Shown here piece after piece: positions 7,470 through 14,560 of a stretch of DNA of 64,000 bases. A program made the translations under genes and the position numbers. The stretch covers positions 310,001 through 374,000 of the forward strand of contig NZ_JAHGAW010000002.1 of the NCBI RefSeq assembly GCF_018603885.1, read 5' to 3'. Positions within the stretch are counted from its first letter, which is position 1. Every line of letters begins with the position of its first letter. The notes beneath the pieces were generated by a model. That model did not search any database. It worked only from the letters and a program-made list of their open reading frames with translations, and was not told the DNA's origin. This stretch comes from Sphingobium nicotianae. GTDB taxonomy: Bacteria; Pseudomonadota; Alphaproteobacteria; Sphingomonadales; Sphingomonadaceae.

Positions 7470-8297
7470 ATGAGCGGGATGAGAATGATGCGGCCTGGCT
7501 TCCTGCCGCTCGGCGTGATGCTGGCCGCGTTCGCCGCCCTGCCCGTGGCGGCCGAACAGGCGGCCCCGGTCGCGGCGCAGAGCGAGGCGGCGGGCAAGAT
7601 CTGGCCCTCGGCGGCCGAGCAGGTGAGCTATGCCGCCCTGCAGAGCCTGCCAGACTGGCGCGGCATCTGGCTTCCTATGCCGGGCGCGCCGAAGCCCGAA
7701 ATTCCCAGGCTGATCGGCAAATACAAGACGCTCTACGACGAGATCCAGGCGCTGATCAAAAGCGGCGATCCCGAAGCGCAACTCAAGGTCGAGCGGCGCG
7801 CCTCGGCCTGCGAGCCGCCGGGCATGCCGGGCGTCATGACGCAGCCCTATGACATCGAGTTCCTGTTCACGCCCGGCCGCGTCACCATGATCCAGGAGGC
7901 CTATATGCAGGTGCGCCGTATCTTCACCGACGGGCGGCCGCTGCCCGAAGATCCGGACCCGACCTATAACGGCTTCTCGGTCGGCCATTGGGAGGGAAGC
8001 ACGCTGGTCGTCACCACGGTCGGCCTGCGCGAGGGCGGTATCATGGGCCGCTGGGGGATCAGCCACAGCGACAAGGTGAAGATCACCGAGCGCATCCATC
8101 TCGATCCGGCCAACAAGGACGTCCTCGTCGTCGAAAACACCTTCGAAGACCCGCTGGCGCTCGCGGCGCCCTGGCACTCGACCTATCTCTTCTCGCGCGA
8201 GCGGGCACAGGACCAGCTCGAATTCATCTGCGCGCAGAATGATCGCAATCCGATCAGCGACAAGGGCGAAGTCGGGTTCATCGACGCGGCGCATTAA
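7470..8297 (+). CDS. Exported protein of unknown function (GHWEG family, copy 2)
   Basis: A 275-residue protein with a signal peptide ending ...LPVAAEQ. The ATG at 7470 lies seven bases after CCGGAGCGG. The middle holds ACEPPGMPGVMTQPYDIEF, and PTYNGFSVGHWEGSTLVVTT near residue 170, shared with the first gene of this operon. It ends with FICAQNDRNPIS. A conserved Cys before PPGMP matches the CYPAGMP Cys of copy 1. No enzymatic signature is recognised. It is the last gene of the four-gene operon; a long palindromic repeat follows at 8323. Confidence 0.83.
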   Translation: MSGMRMMRPGFLPLGVMLAAFAALPVAAEQAAPVAAQSEAAGKIWPSAAEQVSYAALQSLPDWRGIWLPMPGAPKPEIPRLIGKYKTLYDEIQALIKSGDPEAQLKVERRASACEPPGMPGVMTQPYDIEFLFTPGRVTMIQEAYMQVRRIFTDGRPLPEDPDPTYNGFSVGHWEGSTLVVTTVGLREGGIMGRWGISHSDKVKITERIHLDPANKDVLVVENTFEDPLALAAPWHSTYLFSRERAQDQLEFICAQNDRNPISDKGEVGFIDAAH

Positions 8298-8322
8298 GTC
8301 GAGCGCCCCCGCATATTCCCAT

Positions 8323-8404
8323 CGTCATCCCCGCGAACGCGGGGATCCAGACTCCGACAGGGCGGCGCTCGTGATGCTGGATTCCCGCGTTCGCGGGAAT
8401 GACA
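8323..8404. repeat. Palindromic intergenic repeat (CGTCATCCCCGCGAACG type)
   Basis: Two near-complementary arms of 28-29 bases, 8323-8350 and 8377-8404, each itself containing CCCGCGAACGCGGG, enclose about 26 bases. It lies between converging genes and could form a large bidirectional stem acting as terminator. It belongs to the REP-like class common in proteobacteria. Confidence 0.85.
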
Positions 8405-8428
8405 GGGAGTGGGTTAGATCACGGCCTC

Positions 8429-9691
8429 TCAGCGCTGACCAGTCGACAGCTGCGAATGCGAGCTGCCGATGATCGCGCCGCCGGTCGGGTCGATCGTGCG
8501 CCAGCGTGATGTCTCGCGCAGCGTGTCGCCGATCAGCCGGAAGGGATAGGCGAAGGTCGCCTTGCTCAGCTCCGGATCGGTCGCCAGCGCGCGGAAGCCT
8601 TCCAGGTCGGCCTGCCGCTCGGCCGGGTCGCTGCGCTCCTGCATCTTCTTGTTCTCGACCGCGCTCGCCGAGGCGATCTCCCAGAAGATGCGCAGCCGCT
8701 CGCGGGAGTAAGCATCGAGGATCACCTCGCTCTCCTCGCCCCGCGCCACCGCGCCCAGCACGTCCGAGAGGATCATGGCGTCCCAGATGCCACCCGTGAG
8801 CCCCATGCCGCCATTGGGATTGGTGACATGCGCCGCATCGCCGGCGAGCAGCACCCGGCCCTCGCGCAAGCTGCTGGCGGCGCGCTGGTTGAGGGCATAG
8901 GGGCTCGCCGTGTCGATCGTGTAGGCGGCGGCCTTCGGCAGGATATGGTCGAAGCGCTCGGGCAGGCGCTCCAGGAAGGTCTCCGCCGGCAGCGCCGCAT
9001 CTTCCTGATAGGTGACGCGCCAGAGGCCGTCCTTGCTGAGCAGGGCGATCACGCCGCCATAGACCGGATCGCAGATGAAGTTGGCCGGGCCGTACCCATA
9101 GGAGGCGAAGTCGCAATAGATGTTGGTAGCAACGAAGCGGTTGCTCCAGGTGAAGCCGTCGAACGTGACGTTCATCGCATTGCGCACCGCGCTGCGCCCG
9201 CCATCGGCGCCGATCAGCCATTTGGCGCGTAATTGCTCGCGCCCGTTCGCCGTCTCCACCTCCGCCACCACATGATCGTCGGTCTGGCTGAAGCCGGTCA
9301 GCGCGGTGCCAAACCGCACGTCCACGCCCGCGCGGCGCGCATGCTCCAGGCCGATGCCGGTGAAGAGATGCTGGCCGACATGAAGCTGCCGGTCGATCGG
9401 CCAGCCGAACATCTCGGGATAGTGCAGGGTGAAGGATTCGCGGAAGCCCGGCACATGCAGGCCGAGCGTGGTGCAGGGAACGGCGAGCGCCTCGATCTCT
9501 GGCAGGATGCCCAGCTCCTGAAAAACCAGGATGGTCGAGGGCATCACCACCGCGTTGCGCGGCGAATCCATGATCTGCGCGCCCGCCTCGATCAGCGTAA
9601 CCTTGACCCCCGTCTGCGCGAGCGCCAGCGCGCTGAACACGCCGACTGGCCCGGCGCCGACGATCAGCACCTCTCCGACATCCTCCATCAT
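8429..9691 (-). CDS. FAD-dependent aromatic-type monooxygenase (group A)
   Basis: A 420-residue flavoprotein of the p-hydroxybenzoate hydroxylase fold. An N-terminal Rossmann motif VGAGPVGVFSALALAQ binds FAD, the middle carries LIGADGGRSAVRN (the DG motif), and the FAD ribityl/GD motif is VLLAGDAAHVTNPNGGMG near residue 290. These enzymes hydroxylate phenolic or related rings with NAD(P)H and O2. The ATG follows GGGAGAGAG. It is divergent from an alpha/beta hydrolase gene 92 bases away, so hydroxylation or oxidative opening followed by hydrolysis is a plausible pair of steps. The substrate is unknown. Confidence 0.9.
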   Translation of the reverse strand: MMEDVGEVLIVGAGPVGVFSALALAQTGVKVTLIEAGAQIMDSPRNAVVMPSTILVFQELGILPEIEALAVPCTTLGLHVPGFRESFTLHYPEMFGWPIDRQLHVGQHLFTGIGLEHARRAGVDVRFGTALTGFSQTDDHVVAEVETANGREQLRAKWLIGADGGRSAVRNAMNVTFDGFTWSNRFVATNIYCDFASYGYGPANFICDPVYGGVIALLSKDGLWRVTYQEDAALPAETFLERLPERFDHILPKAAAYTIDTASPYALNQRAASSLREGRVLLAGDAAHVTNPNGGMGLTGGIWDAMILSDVLGAVARGEESEVILDAYSRERLRIFWEIASASAVENKKMQERSDPAERQADLEGFRALATDPELSKATFAYPFRLIGDTLRETSRWRTIDPTGGAIIGSSHSQLSTGQR

Positions 9692-9783
9692 TCTCTCTCC
9701 CTGGCAGTGCGTCGAAACAGTCGCGCGCCGCCTGCGAAATCTGTAGCAAGGTAGCCAATCAGAGCAAGGAGAGAGGCCAAGTG

Positions 9784-10869
9784 ATGCGCAGTTTGAAACC
9801 CGGCGACCTTCATGCCGCCGGAGAGCCGCTCAATCTCGCCGCGCACGGCTCCTTCTGGACCGGGATCGAACGCAAGGCGACGCCCGGCGGCACGATCGTC
9901 GCCGGCCAGGCCTATGTCGAATATTTCATCCCCTCCGCTCTGACCAGGCCGTGGCCGATCCTCATGCTGCATGGCGGGGGCGGGCAGGGGCTTGACTATC
10001 TCGGTACGCCCGACGGGCGGGAAGGCTGGGCCAAATATTTCGTGCGGCAGGGCTATGCCGTCTATGTGATGGACCGCCCCGGCCACGGCCGCGCACCCTT
10101 CCATCCCGATGCGCTTGGCGAGATGACGCCGCCCGGCACGTTCGAGCTGTTGAGCGCGCTCTTCACCAATCCCGGCGCCCGGCCGGAGGCCTATCCGCAG
10201 GCGCGTCTGCACAATCAATGGCCAGGCCCGGGCACCGTCGAGGATCCCCTGCTGGAAGCTTTCATCGCCGGCACCGGGCCGGCGCAGAAGGACATGGCCG
10301 CCAGTCATCTCGCCGCACAAAAAGCAGGGGCCGAGGCGCTCGACAAGATCGGCCCGGCGATCCTGATGACCCACTCGGCCGCCGGCCCTTGCGGCTGGAT
10401 GATCGCGGATGCGCGCCCGCACCTCGTCAAGGCGTTGGTCGCGGTCGAGCCGTTCGGCCCGCCGTTCACCGGTATGTCGGCGGACCCGACCACCTTGCCT
10501 TATGGCCTCACCGCCGCGCCTTTGACCTTCGATCCGCCGCTGGCACAGGGCGAGGCGCTGTCTTCAGTCGAGCGTCCCGCGCCCGGTGCCGATCTCAAGG
10601 CCTGTCGGGTGCAGGCCGAACCAGCGCGGGCATTGCCCAACCTGCAAGGCTATCCGATTGTAGTGGTAACGGCGCAGGCGAGCTGGATGGCGGCCGACAA
10701 TCACGGCACCGTCGATGTGCTGCGCCAGGCCGGCGCCGATGTCGAGCATGTGCGGCTGGAGGATCAAGGCGTGCTCGGCAATGGCCATGCCCTGATGCTG
10801 GAGCGCAACAGTGATGCCTGCGCTGCGGTCATCGAGCGCTGGATCGCGGGGAAACTGGAGACGCCCTAG
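9784..10869 (+). CDS. Alpha/beta-hydrolase, esterase-like
   Basis: A 361-residue protein (362 from the adjacent GTG at 9781) preceded by AAGGAGAG. The oxyanion-hole region is MLHGGGGQGLD. The nucleophile elbow is THSAAGPCG, in the position of G-x-S-x-G but with His in place of the first Gly. The catalytic His is probably in LGNGHALMLE near the C-terminus. A cap region lies around residues 120-190. There is no signal peptide, so it is cytoplasmic. It is divergently paired with the FAD monooxygenase and may hydrolyse an ester or lactone formed by it. Confidence 0.85.
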   Translation: MRSLKPGDLHAAGEPLNLAAHGSFWTGIERKATPGGTIVAGQAYVEYFIPSALTRPWPILMLHGGGGQGLDYLGTPDGREGWAKYFVRQGYAVYVMDRPGHGRAPFHPDALGEMTPPGTFELLSALFTNPGARPEAYPQARLHNQWPGPGTVEDPLLEAFIAGTGPAQKDMAASHLAAQKAGAEALDKIGPAILMTHSAAGPCGWMIADARPHLVKALVAVEPFGPPFTGMSADPTTLPYGLTAAPLTFDPPLAQGEALSSVERPAPGADLKACRVQAEPARALPNLQGYPIVVVTAQASWMAADNHGTVDVLRQAGADVEHVRLEDQGVLGNGHALMLERNSDACAAVIERWIAGKLETP

Positions 10870-11058
10870 CGACAAAATTGGCCCTGCCGGCTGGCCGCGC
10901 CTGCTTCGGTTAAAGCCTTCAGTGCACAAGGGAAAATTTTCACCGGGCGATGACGGGGCGCCTTGCCCCCGGCGTGGGAGCGGGCTCGGATTCCGGCAAG
11001 CCGTTTGACGTTCCATCGCGCGAGATGCATTCATGTTGCACGTGCGAAGGGGATTTGG

Positions 11059-11640
11059 GTGCGAATCGTCATCATCGACGACAGCGGTGCGCGGGCGACG
11101 GTCCTCGAGGAGGGTCTGCGCGATGCGGGCTATGAGGACATCCACGTGGTGCCGCCGCGCGGCGCGTTCGTCGCTCGCCTGGAGCGCATGGCGCCCGATG
11201 TCGTGCTGATGGATCTGGGCAATCCGAGCCGCGACACGCTGGAGGAAATGCTGGTCGTCAGCCGCGCGCTCGCCAAGCCGATCGCCATGTTCGTCGACCA
11301 GTCGGACGACAATATGATCGGCGCGGCGATCGATGCCGGCGTATCCGCCTATGTCGTCGACGGCCTGCGCAAGGAGCGGGTGAAGCCGATCCTCGATCTC
11401 GCCATCCGCCGCTTCAGCGCCTTCGCGCGCATGCAGGCGGAGCTGGACGAGGCCCGTACCCAGCTCGCCGATCGCAAGACCATCGACCGGGCCAAGGCGA
11501 TCCTGATGAGCTCGCGCGGCCTGTCCGAGCCGGACGCCTATGCGCTGCTGCGGACCACTGCCATGAACCAGGGCAAGAAGCTGGTCGACGTCGCTGCGGC
11601 GCTGATCACCGCCAGCGATCTGTTGGGAGGGACATCGTGA
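11059..11640 (+). CDS. nasT: NasT-type response regulator with ANTAR RNA-binding domain
   Basis: A 193-residue protein starting at a GTG 5 bases after GAAGGGGA. The receiver domain has acidic D7 and D8 and a phospho-acceptor-like D52 in MDLGNPSRD. A helical linker follows, then a C-terminal ANTAR domain (about residues 130-187, TIDRAKAILMSSRGLSEPDAYALLRTTAMNQ). NasT proteins bind two-hairpin leader RNAs and prevent termination; they are held inactive by NasS until nitrate or nitrite appears. The stop overlaps the nasS start (ATG within GTGA), and two matching leader RNAs lie downstream, before narK and nirB. Both observations strongly support the assignment. Confidence 0.95.
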   Translation: MRIVIIDDSGARATVLEEGLRDAGYEDIHVVPPRGAFVARLERMAPDVVLMDLGNPSRDTLEEMLVVSRALAKPIAMFVDQSDDNMIGAAIDAGVSAYVVDGLRKERVKPILDLAIRRFSAFARMQAELDEARTQLADRKTIDRAKAILMSSRGLSEPDAYALLRTTAMNQGKKLVDVAAALITASDLLGGTS

Positions 11641-12848
11641 CGCCGATCCGCATCGCTTTCCTGGCGCTCACCGATGCCGCCGTGCTGATCGCCGCGCGCG
11701 AGAAGGGGTTTGCCGAGGCGCAGGGCATCGCGCTCGATCTCGTCCGCGACACAAGCTGGGCGACACTGCGCGACCGGCTGGTCTATGGGCAGGTGCAGGC
11801 CGCCCATATGTTGGCGCCGCTCGCCGTGGCGGTGACACTCGGCCTCAGCCAGCAGCCCTGCGCGCTCTCCGCGCCCTACAAGCTCAACGTCAACGGCAAC
11901 CAGCTCGTCATGGCGCCCGATTTCGCCGCCGCGCTGGAGCGGGACGCGGCTGTGCGCCTCAATGATCCGCTGGCGACCGCGCATGACTTCGCCAATGCGA
12001 TCGGCCTCCACCATCGCAAGCCGGTCATCGGCGTGGTGCATCGCTTCTCCAGCCATGCGCTGATCCTGCGCTACTGGCTGGCGAGCGCTGGCATCGATCC
12101 GGATCGCGACGTCGTCCTGCGCGTGCTGCCGCCCTCGCTGATGGTCGAGGCGATGCGCGCCGGCGAGATTGACGGCTTCACCGCCGGCGAGCCGTGGGGC
12201 AGCGCGGCCGTCGAGGTCGGCCTCGCCGAGGCGGTCGCGGCGGGCGAGCGCCTATGGCAGCGCGGCGTCGAGAAGGTGTTGACCTTCCGCACCGACTGGA
12301 TGGAGCAACATCCCGATCTCGTCGATGGCTTGCTGCGGGCCATGGCCGGGGCAGCCGCCTGGTGCGATGATCCGGTGAACCGCGTCGAGCTGGCCGGATT
12401 GCTGGCGCAGCCGGCTTATGTCGATCAGCCCGCCGAACTGATCGAGCGCGCGCTCGCCGGGCGGATCGTCGTGCGGCAGGGTGAGGCGCCGGTCGACCTG
12501 CCCGATTTCATCCTGTTCGCGCGCGACGCGACGCCGTTTCCGTGGCGCAGCCAGGCGCTGTGGATCTACTCGCAGCTGGTCCGCTGGGGCATGGTCGAGC
12601 CCAGCGCGCAGGCGCAGGCGCGCGCCGCCGATGTGTTCCGCCCCGACATTTACCGCCGCGCGCTCGCGGACAGCGATGCGCCGATGCCCGGCGCCAGCAT
12701 GAAGGTGGAAGGCGCGCTCCTCTCGCCATTGGCGATCGGCGCGCCGAAGGGGTCGATCACGCTCGGGCCGGATCGTTTTTTCGATGGCCGCGCCTTCGAT
12801 CCGGATCGGATCGAGGAGTATGTCGCCGGCTTCCCGCCCCGCCGCTGA
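11637..12848 (+). CDS. nasS: NasS-type nitrate/nitrite sensor, NrtA-like and cytoplasmic
   Basis: A 403-residue protein related to ABC nitrate-binding proteins (NrtA/CmpA) but without a signal peptide or lipobox, as in NasS. Family blocks include TSWATLRDRLVYGQVQAAHM, VVHRFSSHALILRYWLA and DGFTAGEPWGSAAVE. NasS binds NasT when nitrate is absent and releases it when nitrate or nitrite binds. The start codon overlaps the nasT stop, so the partners are translationally coupled. No ABC transporter genes accompany it; uptake is by the MFS carrier downstream. Confidence 0.93.
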   Translation: MTPIRIAFLALTDAAVLIAAREKGFAEAQGIALDLVRDTSWATLRDRLVYGQVQAAHMLAPLAVAVTLGLSQQPCALSAPYKLNVNGNQLVMAPDFAAALERDAAVRLNDPLATAHDFANAIGLHHRKPVIGVVHRFSSHALILRYWLASAGIDPDRDVVLRVLPPSLMVEAMRAGEIDGFTAGEPWGSAAVEVGLAEAVAAGERLWQRGVEKVLTFRTDWMEQHPDLVDGLLRAMAGAAAWCDDPVNRVELAGLLAQPAYVDQPAELIERALAGRIVVRQGEAPVDLPDFILFARDATPFPWRSQALWIYSQLVRWGMVEPSAQAQARAADVFRPDIYRRALADSDAPMPGASMKVEGALLSPLAIGAPKGSITLGPDRFFDGRAFDPDRIEEYVAGFPPRR

Positions 12849-12867
12849 GCGATTGCAAATTTGTGCC

Positions 12868-12896
12868 TTGCAACATGAAACGAATCGCGAGATAAA
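12868..12896 (+). promoter_or_regulatory. Predicted promoter of the narK leader
   Basis: TTGCAA (12868-12873), 17 bases, then GATAAA (12891-12896). A start near 12903 would place the first ANTAR hairpin (12905) at the very 5' end of the RNA. The same geometry appears before nirB. Confidence 0.45.
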
Positions 12897-12904
12897 GTTT
12901 CCGA

Positions 12905-12993
12905 CGCGCAAAGATGTGCGCCCATCAGGATAGCGTGCTCCACAGACGGAGCCTGGGCCGTCCTAATCAGACAATTTCGCAGCAAAGCCGCTG
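12905..12993 (+). ncRNA. ANTAR/NasT antitermination leader of narK
   Basis: Two hairpins with six-base loops carrying A at position 1 and G at position 4, the ANTAR recognition rule. P1 is CGCGC-AAAGAT-GTGCG at 12905-12920 (one G-U pair); P2 is CAGC-AAAGCC-GCTG at 12980-12993. P2 shares AAAGCCGCT with the 5' arm of the terminator that follows, so the two structures exclude each other. Binding of NasT would stabilise P2 and allow read-through into narK. A further small stem (12945-12962) lies between them. Confidence 0.75.
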
Positions 12994-13044
12994 ACCGGAT
13001 TTCGCACCACCGTGCGGACGTCCGTCGAGCGGCTTTTGTTTTTT
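12984..13044 (+). terminator. Intrinsic terminator in the narK leader
   Basis: The 5' arm AAAGCCGCT (12984-12992) pairs with AGCGGCTTT (13028-13036), followed by a T-rich tract to 13044. It lies upstream of the narK start, so it acts as a regulated attenuator rather than an operon end. Confidence 0.8.
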
Positions 13045-13076
13045 CGTTTCATCGCGCATCCTCGGGAGCACGTGAC

Positions 13077-14324
13077 ATGGCAACAATCGTCAAGGACATT
13101 TCAGGCGCCGTTTCCGGCGAAACCGCCGACGCCAACAGCTTCTGGCGCGCCGGCCACCGGCCGACGCTGATCGCTGCCTTTCTCTATTTCGATCTCGCCT
13201 TCATGGTCTGGGTGCTGCTCGGGCCGCTCGCGCCGGAGATCGCCAAGACACTCTCGCTGACCCCGGCCGAGAAGGGCCTCATGGTCGCCACGCCGACGCT
13301 CATGGGCGCCATTCTGCGCGTCGTCAACGGCCTGCTGGTCGATCGCATCGGCCCCAAGCTCTCCGGGGCGATCGGGCAGGTCATCGTGATCGTCGGCCTG
13401 CTCTCGGCCTGGCTGCTGGGCGTCAACAGCTTCGGCGGCACGCTGGCGCTCGGCGTCATCCTCGGCTTCGCGGGGGCGAGCTTCGCCATCGCGCTGCCGC
13501 TGGCCAGCCGCTGGTATCCCGCCGAGCATCAGGGCAAGGCGATGGGCCTTGCCGGCATGGGCAATTCGGGCACGGTGCTCGCCTCCCTGTTCGCGCCGAC
13601 GCTCGCCAAGCTGTTCGGCTGGAACGCGGTGCTGGGCCTTGCCTGCATTCCGCTCGCGATCGTCCTGGTCGCCTATCTGATCATGGCGAAGGATGCGCCT
13701 AACCAGCCGGCGCCCAAGAAGTTCACCGAATATTTCCATCCGCTCAAGACGGCCGACGCCTGGTGGCTGATGGCCTTCTATGCGGTGACGTTCGGCGGCT
13801 TTTCGGGGCTGGCGTCTTCGCTCACCATCTATTTCACCGATCAGTTCGGCCTGACCACGGTGCTCGCCGGCTATTGCACGGCGGCCTGCGTGTTCGCCGG
13901 CTCGCTGGTGCGGCCGATGGGCGGCGCGCTGGCCGATCGGATCGGCGGCATTGCGACGCTGACGATCGTGTTCATCGTCGCGGCCGTCGCGCTCGCCGGG
14001 GTCAGCATGGCGCCGACGATCGGCACGGCGTTAGCACTGTTCGTTGTCGCGATGTTAGCCCTCGGCACCGGCAACGGCGCCGTCTTCCAGCTCGTGCCCC
14101 AGCGTTTCCAGGCGGAGATCGGCATCATGACCGGCCTGGTCGGCATGGCCGGCGGCGTCGGCGGCTTCTATCTCGCCTCGTCGCTGGGCTTCGCCAAGCA
14201 GTTCACCGGCAGCTTCGCCTCGGGCTTCCTGATCTTCGCCGGACTGGCGGTCCTCGCGCTTGCCGGCATCCTTCTGGTCAAGGCCAAGTGGCGCGCCAAC
14301 TGGAGCACCGGCGCCCGGATTTAA
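13077..14324 (+). CDS. narK: Nitrate/nitrite MFS transporter, NarK/NasA family
   Basis: A 415-residue carrier with 12 predicted membrane helices. It has both nitrate signatures of the NNP family: GLAGMGNSGTVLASLFAP near residue 160 and GLVGMAGGVGGFYLASS near residue 355. Arginines in helix 2 (AILRVVNG) and helix 8 (GSLVRPMGG) correspond to the substrate-binding pair. The ATG follows GGGAG. It imports nitrate for the nitrate and nitrite reductases encoded downstream, and is controlled by the NasT leader immediately upstream. Confidence 0.95.
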   Translation: MATIVKDISGAVSGETADANSFWRAGHRPTLIAAFLYFDLAFMVWVLLGPLAPEIAKTLSLTPAEKGLMVATPTLMGAILRVVNGLLVDRIGPKLSGAIGQVIVIVGLLSAWLLGVNSFGGTLALGVILGFAGASFAIALPLASRWYPAEHQGKAMGLAGMGNSGTVLASLFAPTLAKLFGWNAVLGLACIPLAIVLVAYLIMAKDAPNQPAPKKFTEYFHPLKTADAWWLMAFYAVTFGGFSGLASSLTIYFTDQFGLTTVLAGYCTAACVFAGSLVRPMGGALADRIGGIATLTIVFIVAAVALAGVSMAPTIGTALALFVVAMLALGTGNGAVFQLVPQRFQAEIGIMTGLVGMAGGVGGFYLASSLGFAKQFTGSFASGFLIFAGLAVLALAGILLVKAKWRANWSTGARI

Positions 14325-14329
14325 ACCGG

Positions 14330-14359
14330 GATCCTCCCCGAGCTCGCTCGGGGAGGATC
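14330..14359 (+). terminator. Perfect 13-bp stem after narK
   Basis: GATCCTCCCCGAG and its exact complement enclose a four-base loop six bases after the narK stop. No T-tract follows, so it is either a weak terminator or an mRNA 3'-end stabiliser separating narK from the nirB leader. Confidence 0.55.
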
Positions 14360-14377
14360 TGAAAGCAAGAGAATCAC

Positions 14378-14406
14378 TTGCACCCTCAAGCATTTCCGAT
14401 CATGTT
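14378..14406 (+). promoter_or_regulatory. Predicted promoter of the nirB leader
   Basis: TTGCAC (14378-14383), 17 bases, then CATGTT (14401-14406). It would start RNA near 14412, just before hairpin P1 at 14417, mirroring the narK leader. The -10 box is a weak match. Confidence 0.4.
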
Positions 14407-14416
14407 GCAGTGCGAA

Positions 14417-14499
14417 GGGCAAGGCTGCCCGACTCTTTCATAGCCGCGATGGCCCGATGCCGGGTCGCCAAGGCGCATCGTGATGGCAAGGTCGCCATC
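14417..14499 (+). ncRNA. ANTAR/NasT antitermination leader of nirB
   Basis: P1 is GGGC-AAGGCT-GCCC (14417-14430) and P2 is GATGGC-AAGGTC-GCCATC (14482-14499); both six-base loops have A1 and G4. The 3' half of P2 is also the 5' arm of the terminator at 14490-14542, giving the expected antiterminator/terminator switch. This is the second such leader in the cluster, so narK and nirBD-nasA-cobA would respond to nitrate through the same NasT. Confidence 0.78.
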
Positions 14500-14542
14500 C
14501 AGGTTTCGGTTTCAGAACCGGAGCCCGGATGGCGGCCTTTTT
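14490..14542 (+). terminator. Intrinsic terminator in the nirB leader
   Basis: An 11-base-pair stem (14490-14500 with 14527-14537, one G-U pair) is followed by TTTTT. It lies 18 bases before the nirB start and overlaps antiterminator hairpin P2. Confidence 0.85.
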
Positions 14543-14560
14543 CGTTTTGGAGCTACGGAC

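Noticed and set aside
8323..8404. CRISPR-like repeat
   Set aside because: It is a single inverted pair, not a series of direct repeats with spacers; the same holds for the other palindromic elements.
11033..11042. CATGTTGCA motif, also near 14401 and 24597 and inverted at 12870, as sigma-54 promoter
   Set aside because: The required GG ten bases before GC is missing at the copies checked, so it does not fit a -24/-12 promoter.
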